A stretch of DNA of 64,000 bases from Rhodosporidiobolus odoratus (Eukaryota; Basidiomycota; Microbotryomycetes; Sporidiobolales; Sporidiobolaceae): positions 1,054,001 to 1,118,000 of the forward strand of contig JAOANU010000007.1 in NCBI GenBank assembly GCA_034387635.1, in the 5' to 3' direction. Of this stretch, positions 1-12,769 are shown in pieces (the first letter of the stretch is position 1; each line of letters starts with the position of its first letter). The notes under the pieces are model-generated. The model saw only the letters and a program-made list of their open reading frames with translations, was not told the DNA's origin and made no database searches. The translations under genes and the position numbers were made by a program.

Positions 1-134
1 TGCTTCCGCATGATTTCAGCGTCATGATGAAGAAGTTTGGGAAGGAAGGGTATACGGCTAGGATTGGGGAGTTGAGGGGGGAGTATGGGGGGTTGAAGAC
101 GTTTAAGATGTGGTTGGAGGAGGGGAGGAAGTGA
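1..134 (+). CDS. C-terminal end of an unidentified protein (partial)
   Basis: An open frame enters from the left edge and ends at a TGA at 132-134. About 43 residues are visible; the last stretch is rich in Lys, Glu and Gly and contains YGGLKTFKMWLEEG just before the stop. Its GC-rich codon use resembles the real genes nearby. I do not recognise the family from this fragment, and the start lies outside the window. Confidence 0.5.
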   Translation, partial: LPHDFSVMMKKFGKEGYTARIGELRGEYGGLKTFKMWLEEGRK

Positions 135-957
135 GGGTTCAGGACGTTGACCGCGGGGCGGGGGTGAGCGGGACTCGCTCTTATATATTTTCTTATATTT
201 GGTCGACTTGATTTCGCGTTCGTGGCAATTGCAACCAGAAGTTCAGCACTACATTTGACTACATAAGGCCCGGCTCGATTTTGTTTCTTTCCTCCACTTT
301 TCACGAGCTTCTATCCCCTTCCTCGCTCTTCTGCTTTGCGCTCACGCCTACAAGAGCTCGTGATTGCGCAGAGTGTCTTGCGTCTTCGCGGCTCCTCTTC
401 GCAGGCTTATCGAGCCCACATTCAGGTTTTCCTCGCGAAACAGGGAGGGCGTTCTTCTCGCATTCTGTCTTTGCCGAGCAGTGTCGGAGAGCATTGCTGA
501 TGACGATCAGCGTGGCAGCGCGTGAACTAGCGCGGGGTGTGTATCGTCAGTATGGCGTGCTGAAGTGCGCGCAATCGTCGAACTGGGCGGACCTTGCACG
601 GGGAAAGCTGGGGTAAAGGGGGGATTTAGGGGGGGATAGCAAGAGAAAAAAAAAGAAGAAAAAAACAGGGGGGAATAAGTCGCGCGAGATGGCGACAACA
701 ACGTCGTGTTCTGGTGCTGTGTCATCTCCTGAGTGACAAACGGACCACTTGGAGCTCTTGCTCTTGCTCTTGCTCTTGCTCTCCTTCTTGCGACACATTT
801 GTCGTTGTGCGCTCGAACCACGCCACCTTGCATTATCGATCACTCCCACGGACCCAAACTTTTCTTGTCTTCGTCCCCGCCGCACCGTTGCTTCGTATCT
901 TCTTCCATCTCTTTCTTCACTTTCATCTCGACTTGTCACCAGTCTGACTCGTGCATC
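135..957. other. Intergenic region and 5' leader of the dioxygenase gene
   Basis: No gene is supported here. The stretch holds the 3' flank of the partial gene and the leader of the downstream dioxygenase. A short hexanucleotide repeat (CTCTTG, about five copies) lies at about 755-785. The region just before 958 is pyrimidine-rich, as is common upstream of fungal start codons. Confidence 0.5.
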
Positions 958-2598
958 ATGTCGACTACCGTCACTATGACTGCGCCGCCTACCGCTACTC
1001 TACGCCTCAGGCCTGCCAGCGACTCTACGCCCTCCGCGCCCTCCGCGGCCACTTCGCTCCCTTCGCCCCCTCTTACTCGCCCTGCAACTCCCCGGCAGCA
1101 AAGGGAACGCTATGCCCGACCTCCGACCGCCCACCTCGACGCCTACCCGTCTCAGCGCTACATGCCTGCATTGGGATTGACTTTTGAGCGCGGCATTCAG
1201 CTTCGAGAATTCCTGAACTTGCCAGAGGACGACCCGAAGAAGGAGGCTTTGTTTGAGGAGTTGGCGTATGCCAGTACGTCCTACCCTCCTTCCTGAGCCG
1301 CGACAAGCGCGAAAAGCTGACTTGCTGCACTTCAATCTATTTTTTTGATTCTCTTCACCTCCCTTCTCGTCCGCCACGAAACCCCGACAGTCTCCCTTAA
1401 CGGTGTCTGCTTTTTCCCTGGACAAGACCTTACCCCTGAGGAGCTGGGGCAACTTGCCCTCCGCCTGGGTCGAGCTTCAGGCGCGCCGGCAGACTCAGCG
1501 CTCCACATCCACCCTACCGCGGAGTTGGGAGAGAACGGCAGGCCGACGGTCGGTACTATCAGCAACATGGCAGGTGCTATGGGCAGGCAGATCTCGTTCA
1601 AAGATGAGAGGAGTGACCTGGCGAGCATGGGATTGCACACGTCCGTTGATCTTTTCTCTTTCGACTTTTTTCCGAGTCGAGCTCCGCGGCTGATCTTGTT
1701 CCTGTCCCTGCCTGTCCTCCGCTACTCTCTCGCCCTATGTTGTGTTTCATTTTTGCTTGATTGTAGCGATATCTCCTTTGAAAACCGGCCCGCACGCTAC
1801 TCGATGCTTCGCATTCACACCCTTCCTCCCCTCGGCGGCAACACCACCTTCACTTCTTCCTACGCTCACTACGTGCGTCGCGCGTTGCGCCTGTACACAC
1901 TCAGTTCGCCCCTTGGCTAACGCCCGTTCTCCCTATACGCAGGACATGCTTTCTCCCGCCATGAAGGAGTTCCTTTCCGGTCTCAAGGCAACCCACTCTG
2001 GCGCCATGTTCCGAAAGCAAGCACGCAAACATGGCTTCAAGCTTCACCTGGGACCGCGAGGAGCCCCCGAGAACGTTGGAGACGAGTTCGAGGCTACCCG
2101 TGCGTCTTCCTGCTCCGAGTACCTCCCCGGTCTTCTTTCCCTTGCTCTTGCTTTCTCTGCCTTTCACTTTATACTCACTGTGTATGTACGACAGACCCTA
2201 TCGTGCGCACTAACGCTGTCACCGGCTTCAACTCGCTCTTCGTCAACCAAACCTTCACGGAGCGGATCCAGGGACTTTCGTATGATGAGAGTCGGGCAAT
2301 CCTGGACTACCTTTTCCGGCTTCAGGCTCAAGCACACGACGCGATGATGAGCTACCGCTGGAACCAGAACGACCTTGCGTGCGTCAAGTTCTCCTTCAGG
2401 GATCAACTTTGTAGTGATTGCTCACGTCGTCTCGCATTTCTTCGTTACAGCATCTGGGACAACTCGGTTGTCGAGCACGGAGCCCTGTTTGACTACACCG
2501 AAGCACGAGCAGGAGACCGCACCGTCTGCGTTGGCGAGATTCCCGTGTTCGACCCGGCAGGGAAGAGCCGCAAAGCCACCCTCAACCAGGCCGTCTGA
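958..2598 (+). CDS. TauD/TfdA-family 2-oxoglutarate-dependent dioxygenase
   Basis: The predicted product (386 aa) is a non-haem Fe(II)/2-oxoglutarate dioxygenase of the TauD family, whose fungal members often release sulfite from taurine or alkylsulfonates. Exons read as 958-1273, 1391-1640, 1767-1872, 1943-2099, 2195-2378 and 2451-2598, all in phase. The iron ligands are visible: H188 and D190 in MGLHTDISFE, formed exactly across the second junction, and H347 in WDNSVVEHGALFDY. R361 is the likely 2-oxoglutarate-binding arginine. Other family signatures are PPLGGNT and HPIVRTNAVTGFNSLFVN. The Ser/Pro/Thr-rich N-terminus before about residue 60 is probably disordered. The substrate cannot be read from sequence; a sulfonate or an alpha-ketoglutarate-linked xenobiotic is an inference from the family. 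The start is the first ATG in the frame after a pyrimidine-rich leader. Confidence 0.93.
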
Positions 2599-3334
2599 GC
2601 CTGTTTCTTTCCTCTTCCCTTTCTCTCTCTTCTTTTACCTTCGATCTTTCGGTTCTACCAGCAGTATATGTGTTTCTTGCCCTTGCGTTTACCCATTTAG
2701 CAGTACCCCTCTCGTTCTTTTCCTCCTCGGTTCGACCCCTTGTTCTCCTGCCGTCAACCGCGCCTTCTCTCTTCACGAGCTCTTACGACCCGCCGTCTTC
2801 TCTATCTAGCTAGCATAATCACACTCCATCACTCGACTCCATCACATCAAAACCCGGACCCGCAGTTCTATACCTCTCTTCGTTTGCCTCTTTTTCGTTT
2901 CTTTCCCTTCGTCGCTTCTTTTTCTTCTCTTCGTTTTTGGGTTGGTCTCTCTCTCTTTCCTTTTTCGCACCCTCGCTCTGGCCACTCCAATGGCTCGTTA
3001 GGTCTTTCTTCTTGCGTCAGCACTCCGTCGTTCTCCTTCACGCAAGATAGCCGGAAGTGCTGGTATAGTGCAATCTTGTTTCACTATTGCCGCTGTCGGA
3101 CCCGAGAGAGATGCAAGCAGAACAGTGCTCATGATGTAATGTGATGGGTAGCAGCCTGTGTAGAGCGCAAGAGCGTCGGACAGAGCGGAATCAGCAGAGG
3201 AGAGAACGTGAAAGAAGAAGAAGGCAAGATTCGCACAACAAAGCTGGTCTAGTGATACAGGCATACGAGGTCACCCCGGGTCCTTTGCCTCCCTCTACCT
3301 CTCGCTCTGACTCCTGGACATAAGCCCAAGCAAT
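2599..3334. other. Pyrimidine-rich intergenic stretch
   Basis: This holds the 3' flank of the dioxygenase gene, with long CT-rich runs between about 2600 and 2960. The open frames here are low-complexity by-products of those runs. I see no gene, RNA or repeat element. Confidence 0.5.
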
Positions 3335-3875
3335 CTAACCCAGAGCCCCTCCATCCCCCCTCTTCAACGCATGCTCCAACGCCTCCCTCCCATACTCTTT
3401 CAACATCCTCCCCGCTTCTTCCTCTTGCTTATCTCCCGTAATATAGTATGCCCAAGCTTCGGTCGCAGAGCCTTCGAGGCGGTCGTAGAGGGTGGGTTGG
3501 GGGCGGTCGGGGTGGCGAGAGGAGGGAGAGGCGGAGGTGGAACGAGAGCGGGTACGAGAGCGGGAGCGAGAGCGCGAACGAGACGGGGGACGAGGGAGGT
3601 GAGGGTGGTGGTGGTGTTTGTGCTCTGTAGGAAGAAAAGCGGGGTGAGTCCAGGGCAGGAGGAGGGACAAAGATAATGGGACGAACCGCCCTCCTTCGCA
3701 ACAATTTGCTCTTTCGTGCCGCGCTCCCTACCGGTCCGATGCGATGCATTGACGTCCTCTGTAGCGTGCGAAAAGAGATGTCAGTCGAAGTCGTCACTGC
3801 GCGACGCTGCAGTTGGAGAAAAGCGCGAGGGAAAATACCAAAGGAGGTCGTCGACGCACCCATCGCATGCGACAC
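3335..3875 (-). CDS. Possible two-exon small protein, function unknown
   Basis: Reading leftward, an ATG at 3875 opens a basic, Ser/Thr/Arg-rich N-terminus that could be a mitochondrial targeting sequence. A good acceptor (TTCTTCCTACAG) near 3630 then opens a second exon. That exon encodes a His run, an Arg-Ser repeat and a compact acidic/helical tail (YDRLEGSATEAWAYYITGD, then a Glu/Lys-rich helix), with the stop at 3335. The tail faintly resembles the small stress-linked CsbD-like proteins of fungi, but the match is too weak to name. The donor is uncertain: a GT near 3660 keeps phase but is not a strong site. It could also be only the final exon of a different gene. Confidence 0.3.
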
Positions 3876-4586
3876 ATCAGGCGTTTCCCTTCTGGGTCTG
3901 AGTGAGGGTCTATCTTCGTGTAGCCCGGGTTGCGCATGGGCTATTATACAGAGCAGGTGTCAGCACGAATCCTCCATCTTTCCTACATGACGTAGCTAGG
4001 GCTCGCCCTCGATGTCGCTATACGGAGTTGTCTGAGACGTGGGGCGTACCTTCTTGGTCTACAGTAGACGGCGAAGGTAGTATCTGTGCGGCGGTGGACG
4101 TGGGCGAGGTAGAAGAGTCTGTTCGAGAAGGAGGCGAGCAATGAGCCATGCAGCAGCTGGAACGCGAGGGGAAGGTGCTGACCTGACATAGCGGTTGTCT
4201 AGATCGAGGTTGATATCGCTGCTGAGGTGACCTAGCGCGCCAGAGGGACCGAGGTGAAGTAGACAGCGAACGGTGTGCGACCGGCGGGTTGTGGGGAAAA
4301 CAGGCCAGCCGATGTCTACGACCGAGCGAAAAGACCAGACGGGACTATGTCCCAGCAGCAGCCCGCGACTACCCTGACCTCGATAGATCCGGCCCAGGCA
4401 GACTAGATGACTGTGCAGGAGACGTTTAGTTCTCTCCTTGATTCGTCTCGCTGGCGTGTCAAACTATGTACACTTGCGAGGTAGACAGGGCACAGATGAC
4501 AGAACGTGGACTAGGCTGGATGGGGGATATCGACAGAAGAGGGTCTGTATGGGGACTTGTCGTCGCTTGGGTTATTTGTTTCCTCC
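3876..4586. other. Intergenic region
   Basis: This lies upstream of the doubtful small gene and downstream of the anoctamin gene (both minus strand). Open frames are short and disagree in codon use with the neighbouring genes. I see no tRNA, repeat or motif here. Confidence 0.45.
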
Positions 4587-7500
4587 TCACTCCGTCTTCC
4601 CGATAGCATCAACCGCCCTCTTCGCCTCATCCTCTCTGTCCCAGAACTCCTTGACACCATCCACAGTGAGCGCCGCATCGCCCGGCGCTCCAACCTCAGC
4701 CACATGGAATCCTTCATGCTTTAACCCACCCTCTTCTCCCGGGCGCCTCTCTTCCTCCTCGATGCTCATACCGTTCCACTTAAGCGCGCGCGCAGCGATC
4801 TCTCGAGGTGTCATGCGAAGACCCTGCTCGTCGAGCCAAGACCGCTTGAGTTCGAGCTCGCGGCGCCTGATGCACTGGGCGGCAATGGAGCCGTCCCAGT
4901 CGAGGCGGGTGAGGAGCCAGCGGGCCATGGCGCGAAGGACGGCGTAGGCGTGAGAAGTGGCCAGAGCAATGATGGCGGCGGTGAGGAGGGTCGACTTGAT
5001 AGCGTCGAGCGTGGCGGACGACGAGTGCGAGGGGGGAAGAGCGCCGAGAAGCAACTCGGGGCTGGAGGCCGGCGGAAGGGAAACGGACTGGGCGTTAGAA
5101 AGGCGGGTCGTGTAGAATGGGAGACTGCCGTTGGTCGGAAGGGTGATGTTTTGGTTGGTCACGTTACTGAGGAAGTCTGCCGTTTTACCCGGGTACGTCT
5201 TGTGCGGCTGGTACAGGTAGATGAGCGAGGACGTCGTGAGGGCGCCAAGGTAGGAAAGGAAGCCCTGCAAAGATGATTAAATGAGTGAAAGCTCGAAGGA
5301 GAGCGCAAGGAACCGCAGCCATACGAGAACATCGAGCCAGGGGCCGATGCTTTCAGCGCGTGCCGGAATGGGCCTACGAGCCTGGGTGGTGAGCTTGAAC
5401 GCGTCGGAGCGGATCTCGAACTGTGCAACGTCGAGGAGCGATCAGCGAGCTACGAAATCGGGGCAAGCGGCAAGAAACGAACGAAGTTGTTGATGAGAGA
5501 CCAGAGTGGCGAGACGGGCCAAATAACGGCGAACAAGACAATGTATCTGCGCGGAGTAAGAGTCGTGAGTAAGTAAGAGTGAGGCGAGAGAACAGAAAAC
5601 CGAGCCTACCCGAACTGCGTCGCCATTTCCGCGTACTCGCCGAAGATCTCGTTCGTCGGAAGCAGCTGCTCATGCCTAATGCGCTCCAGATAACCCTTCT
5701 CGTCTTCGTGATCCGCCTCGTCCATCTTGGCAGCACTCTCCTTACCACTGTGATGAAGCTTCTCTTGGATGGCGGGGAGGAAACGGGCTTTGAGGTACGG
5801 TAGGCCAACTTCGAGGAAAGCGCCGGTGATCTGGTTCTACATCGGGCATGAGGGGCATGAGCGCTTCATCTTTCACCCATATCCAAGACATGACATAGCG
5901 AGAGAGGGAATCGGTGCGCGGAAGCAAGAAACCCACCGTAAGGGAGTAAGCCACGAGTTGCGTCTTGAGCTTATGAGTGTTGATGCTGAACGAGCCAGAC
6001 TTCATAGTCTTTGAGGTCGAGGCGCTGAGGACCGCAGCGTGCCTCGAGGGAAGAAGGGACAAGACGTGAGGGACAAGGAACGAGCCGAAGGGGATCTGTT
6101 CGGATGGACAATGAGCGAATCTGGGAATGATACCGAGAGCAGTACCGTAGATAACGTACGTAGATGTAGCTGGTCAGGAGCAAATTGCCGTAGGCGCTCA
6201 TGAAGTTGATAGCAAAGACCTTGAGCGTGAGAGACGTGTCGAAATCGGTTTGACGAGGGTGATTTTCGAAGTTGGTGAGCTTGGAGGCGGTGAAGTGCCA
6301 GCTGCGAGGCCAAAACAGTTTTTTGCTAAACGCAGATCGAACGGGCAAGAGCGAGGAGAGAGACGCGTACAGCGACGCGACTTGCGGAACAAGGGTGACG
6401 AAAAGAACGGTCGGTATTAGAGTCTGGTGAAGCAGCTCGGGGTCAGCCACGTGTCAATTAGGTACGCTCAAAAGGACATACCAGGAACTTCTTGCCTGGC
6501 CCATCATACACCTCGCCGAGGAGGGTTTCGACTACATAGATTCCCGAGATCAACGTCGCCAGGATTCCGACGAAGGCACCGTACGCAGGCAGCGTCGCCA
6601 AACCTCTTGCCAAAGTCTTGCGGAAAGGCCAGCTCTGCCTCTGCGCGCCCGTGGTCGGGTCAATCTCGGTCCCTTCGCCAATGAAGCCTGGCCTTTCCGC
6701 CTCAACGCGAGTCAGGGCGTGCGTTCCCCAGCTCACTGCGATCGCCTTTTCCCTCAGGCGCCACGTCTCGACGAAGATGGCGCTCCAGCCAATGAGGCCC
6801 AGCGCGAGAAGCGGGTGGAAGGCAAGGCCGAGGATCCACATGAAAAGGCCGAACGCGGTGGGGAAGAGGAGTGAACGGAAGTAGTAGGAGAGGAAGGCGA
6901 AGTAGAGGGCAACCTTTTCACCCAGATGAGCTTTCAGGTCGTCCAGTTCGGACTGGGGGATCGTGAGGAGGTCTAGAGGGTTTTTGGAGGATGCGATGGC
7001 AGTGCTAGCCTGGGAGGGAAGCTGGGACCAGCGACAGAGCCAGAGCTTGTTGTAGGTAGGGCTGTGAGGCGGGAAGATATCGATGAGGTGAGGGAACTCG
7101 ACTCTGTTGGCGGGAGTGGGAGGGAGTTGCGAGGCGACAGGCAAGCCGCAGACATTGCCGGTGGAAGCGGACGAGCGGATAGATACGGCGCTCTGCGTAC
7201 GAGGGGACTGTGACAAGGGTAGGCAATAATTAGCAGGACAAGATGAGATTGTCAGCATTTGATGTGCCAGCACGCGAAGCAGTCCACAGTAGGTGAAAAA
7301 AAGGCGCACAGTGAGGATGTTGTACACGACACGCAGCCTCTCCGCCTCCTCGACGGGCTGGGAAGCGAAGTCGGAAGGCTCGCGGGGGCTGGGCTTGAAG
7401 GACGCGAGACCGTGGAGCCAGTCGGACATTCTAGAGGAGAAAAGCGGTTCAGTGCCGTAAACGTCTCCTGCTCTTAGGGGCAGGAGCGGGCTCACCTTTC

Positions 7501-7758
7501 CCTCGTGACCTCTTCCCTGACCCTCTTCTCGCTAGCCTTTACGAAGAGCAGGACGGTGTCGGTGCCCGGTGCTCCTCTCCTGCCCGTCACGGTCAAATCC
7601 GCCTGCTTTAGGGTGTCGACCAGTTTGGTGTATTCCTCCTTAATCTGCTGAGCTCGCAAGGCTTTGACCTTGTCTACATTGGACTCTCCCAACCCTCGTA
7701 CGGGTGAATAAGTTGACGAAAGGGAGAAGACGAGGACGTAGTCGGCTTGAACGTCCAT
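4587..7758 (-). CDS. Anoctamin/TMEM16-family membrane protein (Ist2-like)
   Basis: The product (865 aa) belongs to the fungal anoctamins: Ca2+-linked lipid scramblases and, in yeast, the ER-plasma membrane tether Ist2. Exons on the minus strand are 7758-7496, 7430-7310, 7207-6482, 6423-6160, 6095-5937, 5836-5610, 5546-5483, 5420-5325 and 5264-4587, all in phase. An N-terminal cytosolic domain includes RLRVVYNILT. About ten hydrophobic segments follow, beginning with VALYFAFLSYYFRSLLFPTA. Family landmarks include FETSLTLKVFAINFMS-like sequence in exon 4, NTHKLKTQLVAYSLTNQITG across exons 5/6, and NNFFEIRSDAFKL across exons 7/8. The last exon ends in an acidic/basic cytosolic tail. Whether it scrambles lipid or only tethers cannot be told; the region that should hold the Ca2+-site acidic residues is present. 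Confidence 0.93.
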
Positions 7759-8070
7759 CGCTTCTGAAGGCTTGAGGGAGATTCAAGTGTGCTTGCGAAG
7801 GTCGTGGGTGTGTCTCCTAGGGGTGTCAGGGAATCTGGCGCGAGACTGAGCAATTCGACGAGAGAGAGAAGAATCGCAGCGGGAGGAAGAGGCAGAAACG
7901 ATGACGGTCATAAAAACTGGGTTCCCCCTGTTCTCTTCTCCTGCTCTTCTTTTCTATCTACTTACAGAAGCAGTGACAGGAGAAAGACGAAGTTACAACA
8001 GCCCTACCTCGGTGAACATGATTAGGTACTAGGGGAGAAGTAAGGCAAGAATAAGAAAAACACATCCCCT
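7759..8070. other. Short intergenic region between two tandem minus-strand genes
   Basis: This is the upstream region of the anoctamin gene and the 3' flank of the kinesin gene. It is purine-rich on the + strand near 7850-7910. No further gene is seen. Confidence 0.5.
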
Positions 8071-11000
8071 CTATTTCCCTCCCTTGATCACCTTCCTAGC
8101 AATCCTCCTCACCCCAATGTTCTGATCCCGCTCGCCGAGCACCTTCTTCCGCAGACCCATCTCCCCCTTCAAGCTCGAGGGCACGAGTGACGCTCTCGCT
8201 GCTGCGACCGGGACGACAACGGCGACCGGCGGCGGCAATTCAGTAGGCGCAGCGTCGATATTCGCGGCGACCGTGTGTACGCCTTCGCCTCCATCTTCGA
8301 GCGCGGCCGTCGTCGCTGCCACCTCTTGCGAGCGCAGAGCGAGCAGCCGTCCGAGGACAGAAGGCCGATCCGCATCGAGGTCGATGGACGGGAGGAGCTT
8401 GTCGACTGGTCGAGGTCGAGGAGCAGGTGTTGCTCCAGTCGCGAGGTCGTGCTGCACCCGAGAGTTGAGGTTGCGTTGCAAGGTAGCGGAAAGAGCGGTG
8501 GACGAGGTAGAAATGCTGTCGAGGTGTGAGGCGGAAAGGGTCGAGTAGGCGTCGACCTGTGGAAGTCAATACACGGTCAGAGCCGGGAAGACGCGCGAGA
8601 CGGTAGAGGGACAGACTTGCCTGTTGAGTGACCAGCCCCACGGTCTCGACAGCGTCGTGCTCGACTTCAGCCGCACTCGCTTGCCAGTCGGCGTACGCGT
8701 CTCCTGCCTCGCGCACAAACTGCGTATAGGCATCGTCGATGGCCGCCTTTGACGTGCTTGCGTCGCGACGGACTGCGGACATAGGTCGACGAATACGAAG
8801 AAAAGAGGCGATCGCGTGAACGTGGGCAGCGAGCAGGCGGGGAACAAAATAGGGAGAGGAAAAGACAGTCAGGTATGTCGCCCGGTAGTAACACGTCATG
8901 TGCCGGCAATCATTGAGAAGAAGATAAAACAACGCACACTGTGCGCCGGCCCCCCGAACTAGACTTGCTGCCTTCTCGAGCTCCCCAAGCTGCATCGCCC
9001 TCGCTTTAATCGCAGTAGCTGACATCGACTTCGTCTGGACAGCGATAGCTTCGATAGCTGATGTCGTACTCTGCGCATGAAAGTGAACCACAAATTTGTT
9101 GTCAGCCGAGAACCAGGGCGGAAGAAATCGCGAAACGTACGGCTTGCACTTCCTGCTCGTTCTTCCGGCAGAGGTCCGCCACAGCCTGCGTGCTAGACAG
9201 CATACTTCTACCGCTTGACAATACGCTGCTGATCCCGTCCTGTCTCCTCGCAACCGCCTCTGCCTTTCCTCGCTGCAGCGTCGTGACTTCTCGCTCGACG
9301 AGCTGGTATACTTCGCTCAGGGACTCAAGGCGACGAGTAGAAGCAGTGGCAAGTTCGGCTTGTACTCTAGCGACAATGTTGGCTTCTTCGCGTTGTAAGG
9401 CGGTTTGCTCGGAGGATAGCTGAGAATGGAGGGTTGATAGGATGGTCTTGAGGCGGGCGTTCTGCGGTAGGTCCGACACCGGATCGAAGGCGTGTCAATA
9501 CGGGCTCGCAAAGCTGAGATCGGTCTGAGCAGCCCTGCTGTTGAAGACGCACCTCTTCGCGCAACTCGCGATCATCGTTTTCCTTGACTCGCTCAAGAAT
9601 CCCCTGATCCCGCTCCCAGCTCTCGTTCTGATCGTCGCTCAGCTTCTGCACAGGCCGTAGGAGGTCCTTCAACGCGTCCTCGATATCCAGCTTATGCTGG
9701 TCCAGCGCCTGTGCCAAGTGGTGGGCTTGCGAGCGCTGTTCCTGCTCGACTTGAGTGCTGCGTTCGACAAGGTGATGGTGAAGGGTGGCACAAGTTGCGC
9801 TGACGAGAGTGGCGAAGTTCTGAGCTTGTGAGGAAGATGTGCGCGTAGTTGAGGAGAGGGAGGAGAGACGCTGAGCGAAGGTATCGAGATGGGACGTGAG
9901 GAGGTTGCAAGTTGCTTCACGGTACTGTGGGACGCATAATGAATTTGAGCTCGACTGCTGGACAACGTCAGAAATTGGCAGGAGAAAACCGCACGACCTG
10001 TTGACGGTTAGAGTAGTCGTCCAGCTGATTCGCAATCTGCGCCACAAACTCAACTTGAGCCCGCTGCAGGTGAGTTGCTCGCTCGTCAATCTGTCGAGTT
10101 CGAGCGGCAATGGCGCTTCGAGCTTCGGCGATTGTCGCCAGATTCGCTTCCTCGACCGCCGTCTTCCGGTCTACAGCAAGGGTCGAAGTCAGTCTCCGGC
10201 TTCAAAGTTCCGCAGATTGCACGTACGCCAAGCGGCGCAGAGAATCAGGCGAAAATGCACAGCGTACCTAGCTTCGCCCTCAGGCCTTCAACATCATCCA
10301 ATGCCTCGCCGGCGCTGCTCTTCCACCCTTCCCTGCTCGTCTCGAAAGCATCCCTGAGCACCTCCTGTTGTGCCAACCTGAGTCGCGCATCCTCCAATGC
10401 AAGCGTCGCGGCGGCCAACTCGTTCTTGACCGTACCAAGCTCCTCCTTCGTCTTGCCCAGCTGTTCTTCCCGGGTGCTGAGCAAGCGGAAGTTCTGCTCG
10501 AACTGGTCACGCGTCGTCTGCAGCTGCGACTCGGTGATCTCGAGTTTGCGCTTCGTCTCGTCAAAGGACAAGCGACCGTCCTCGAGCTCGTCCCAGGTTT
10601 CTTTCGAGACGTAAACGCCTTCTTGCCCTCGAGCAGCCTGTAGATACACATTTATCAGCTACAGTCATGCGGAAGCACTGCACGCAGGTAGAAGACGCAG
10701 AACGTACATTGAGATCCGCCTTCAACCGCTCAATCTCGGTTGCAAACTGATTCAGCATGACGGTCCGCGACACCCGCTGGTTGACCTCGGGCCTGTTCTG
10801 GATCGACTTGGCTTGGTGGGCGTAAGTCAATGTCGATGCTGTCTCCTCGTAGCTGACGGGCGAGATTGTTGCGATGATGGTGGTTTTGGTGCGGCCACCG
10901 AGCGAGTCTTGCAGGAGGCGCGTGAGCTTCGATTCGCTGCGGGAAAAAACAGGAGGGCGTTTATCCATCAGCGTCCTCAAGCCCAAGTAGCTCGTAAGGA

Positions 11001-12456
11001 CGGGGCGGGCCGTACCGGTAAGCGATGTGCTGCTTCTTCGACCCCTCAGTCTTGTCAACAAGCTGATTGATAACCCTGCCCAGCGCGAGCAGGCTCGCGT
11101 TGATCATTCCTGCTTCCCTCGCTCGCCCTTGCACGGCTCCACTTCGCCCAACGTTCTCGGATCCCGCAAGGTCGACCAGATTGAGCTTGCCAACCTTGAG
11201 GACGTCCTGCCCGCCGTTCGAAGTATCCTTGACGTGGACGTTGATGGTGAATATTGAGTGCGATCGACTGTGTGCAGACGTGTGGGGTTAGGGAAGTGGG
11301 GCACAGCAAACAAGCGAGAAAACAAGGCGCACCTCGACCGCTCGTTGCAGTTTGTTGCCGCAATCTGCCTCCGCTCACTTCCTCTCCTCAGCACCCTCAG
11401 CCCCTCCTCCGCATTCTGAACGAACGTTTCCTCCAATCCTTGAATCGTCACTCCCGTCTGCCCGTTCTTCGTTTCCTCGTAGATCCTGAGCGTTCGGGGA
11501 CCGTTAACGTTCCGAGGCGCCGCTCCAGGCTCGGGAGAAGACGCAGTCGATGAGGCTGAGGAGATATCGGAAGAGTCGGAGGCGTTCAAGTCTCGCAGCT
11601 CTTCGTTGTAGAGTTCGATGAAAGAGCACCGGACGGAGTATTCGCACTTGCTCTCGGCTAGGCGGTCGAAGAGGGAGTACAGGGTTCGGGGAACGAGGCC
11701 GGCATCCGGATGGAACGTTCCATGGTACGGGGAAAGGTTGCCCTCCATGGTGTAGCTGCGAAAAGGGTACAGGTCAGCAGTAGGAGGAGCCAGAGGCTGC
11801 AGCGAGAAAGATATACGTCTTTCCCGTTCCGGTTTGTCCATACGCAAAGATGGTGCAGTTGTAGCCCTGCAGCACTTGCTGAAGTATCGGCTTGGCGACA
11901 TCGTTGTAGAGCATTCCCTGATCTGCATCCGGTCCGTATACCGTTCCTCGAGGCTCTGCTCCTCCATCCTGCACGCGATCGCCAAAGTCCCACGTCTTGC
12001 TTTGCGCTGTGGCGGCGCCCGGCGCGGCGGTGACGAAACTGGCGGAAGAAGGAAAGGTAGGGTTCGGGTCGACGAGTTTGACTTCTGTGCCCCTGGTCGC
12101 TTTGACCTCGGCTACAACGCGGACATTGCGGTTGGTCTCAGAAGGAGAGACGCCGCTGCACGGCGTGTATCAGCGACGATGTTGATGGCAATGTTGAAGG
12201 AGAGACGATGGAAATAAACGCACCGGCACCGCACGACGACCTGAATGTTACTGTCGGTTGGTTCCCGCTTCTGCCGCACATCTCCAGACTCGCCTCTTCG
12301 TGGCAAGCCAGGTAACGGAGGCGAAATGAGGGATGCTGTCGAGGAAGAGGCGGCGGAGGATGTTAAAGATGCGAGGGAAGCGGGATGTGGACGGCCAGTT
12401 GCGGTACGTCTTGATGAACTTGAGCTGGCCATAGCTGGCCTTCGTAGGGAAGCCAT
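8071..12456 (-). CDS. Kinesin-5 (BimC/Cin8/Eg5) mitotic motor
   Basis: The product (1160 aa) is a plus-end-directed bipolar kinesin that slides spindle microtubules apart. Exons are 12456-12224, 12155-11817, 11755-11333, 11267-11016, 10936-10708, 10637-10268, 10170-9998, 9924-9553, 9461-9141, 9070-8938, 8772-8621 and 8556-8071, all in phase. The motor domain shows the P-loop GQTGTGKT (184-191), switch I NERSSRSHS (about 328-336), switch II DLAGSE (364-369) and [23 protein letters not shown] marks the kinesin-5 neck and stalk start, followed by long coiled coils. The tail carries [10 protein letters not shown] (T1042), which fits the BimC box, the Cdk1 site that recruits kinesin-5 to spindles. 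The intron between exons 11 and 12 appears to use a GC donor (CAG|GCAAGT). The boundary of exon 8 has an alternative acceptor 33 nt upstream; I chose the one giving a 73-nt intron. Confidence 0.93.
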
Positions 12457-12769
12457 AGTGCTTGTAGTAAGCTGTAATGAGCGATGAATGAAGCAAGAGA
12501 TTCTTCGTTCAACTTGTCGAATCTCAGATCTGAGCCTTCGCAAAGCTGCGCGCGGTGATCTGTGGATGTTCTCTGACGCTATACTGACTCGTGACACGAA
12601 TGCTACCAATGCCCCTCACAGGCTGGGAGTATTGAACTTGACCTCCTCGCTGTATACCTGTTCTTGCCCGCAAGTCCATCTCCCGAAGGTGTCGACGCCT
12701 GTAAGTAGCCCGCCCGAGTGCTTATTTGGAGAAATGGTTGCTGCTGCAGTGCTCATACTTTTATGCCGC
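12457..12769. other. Upstream region of the kinesin-5 gene
   Basis: This is non-coding as far as I can see, between the kinesin start (minus) and a doubtful plus-strand gene. In the kinesin frame an open reading frame continues upstream without an obvious better ATG, so the start at 12456 is the best but not the only candidate. Confidence 0.4.
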
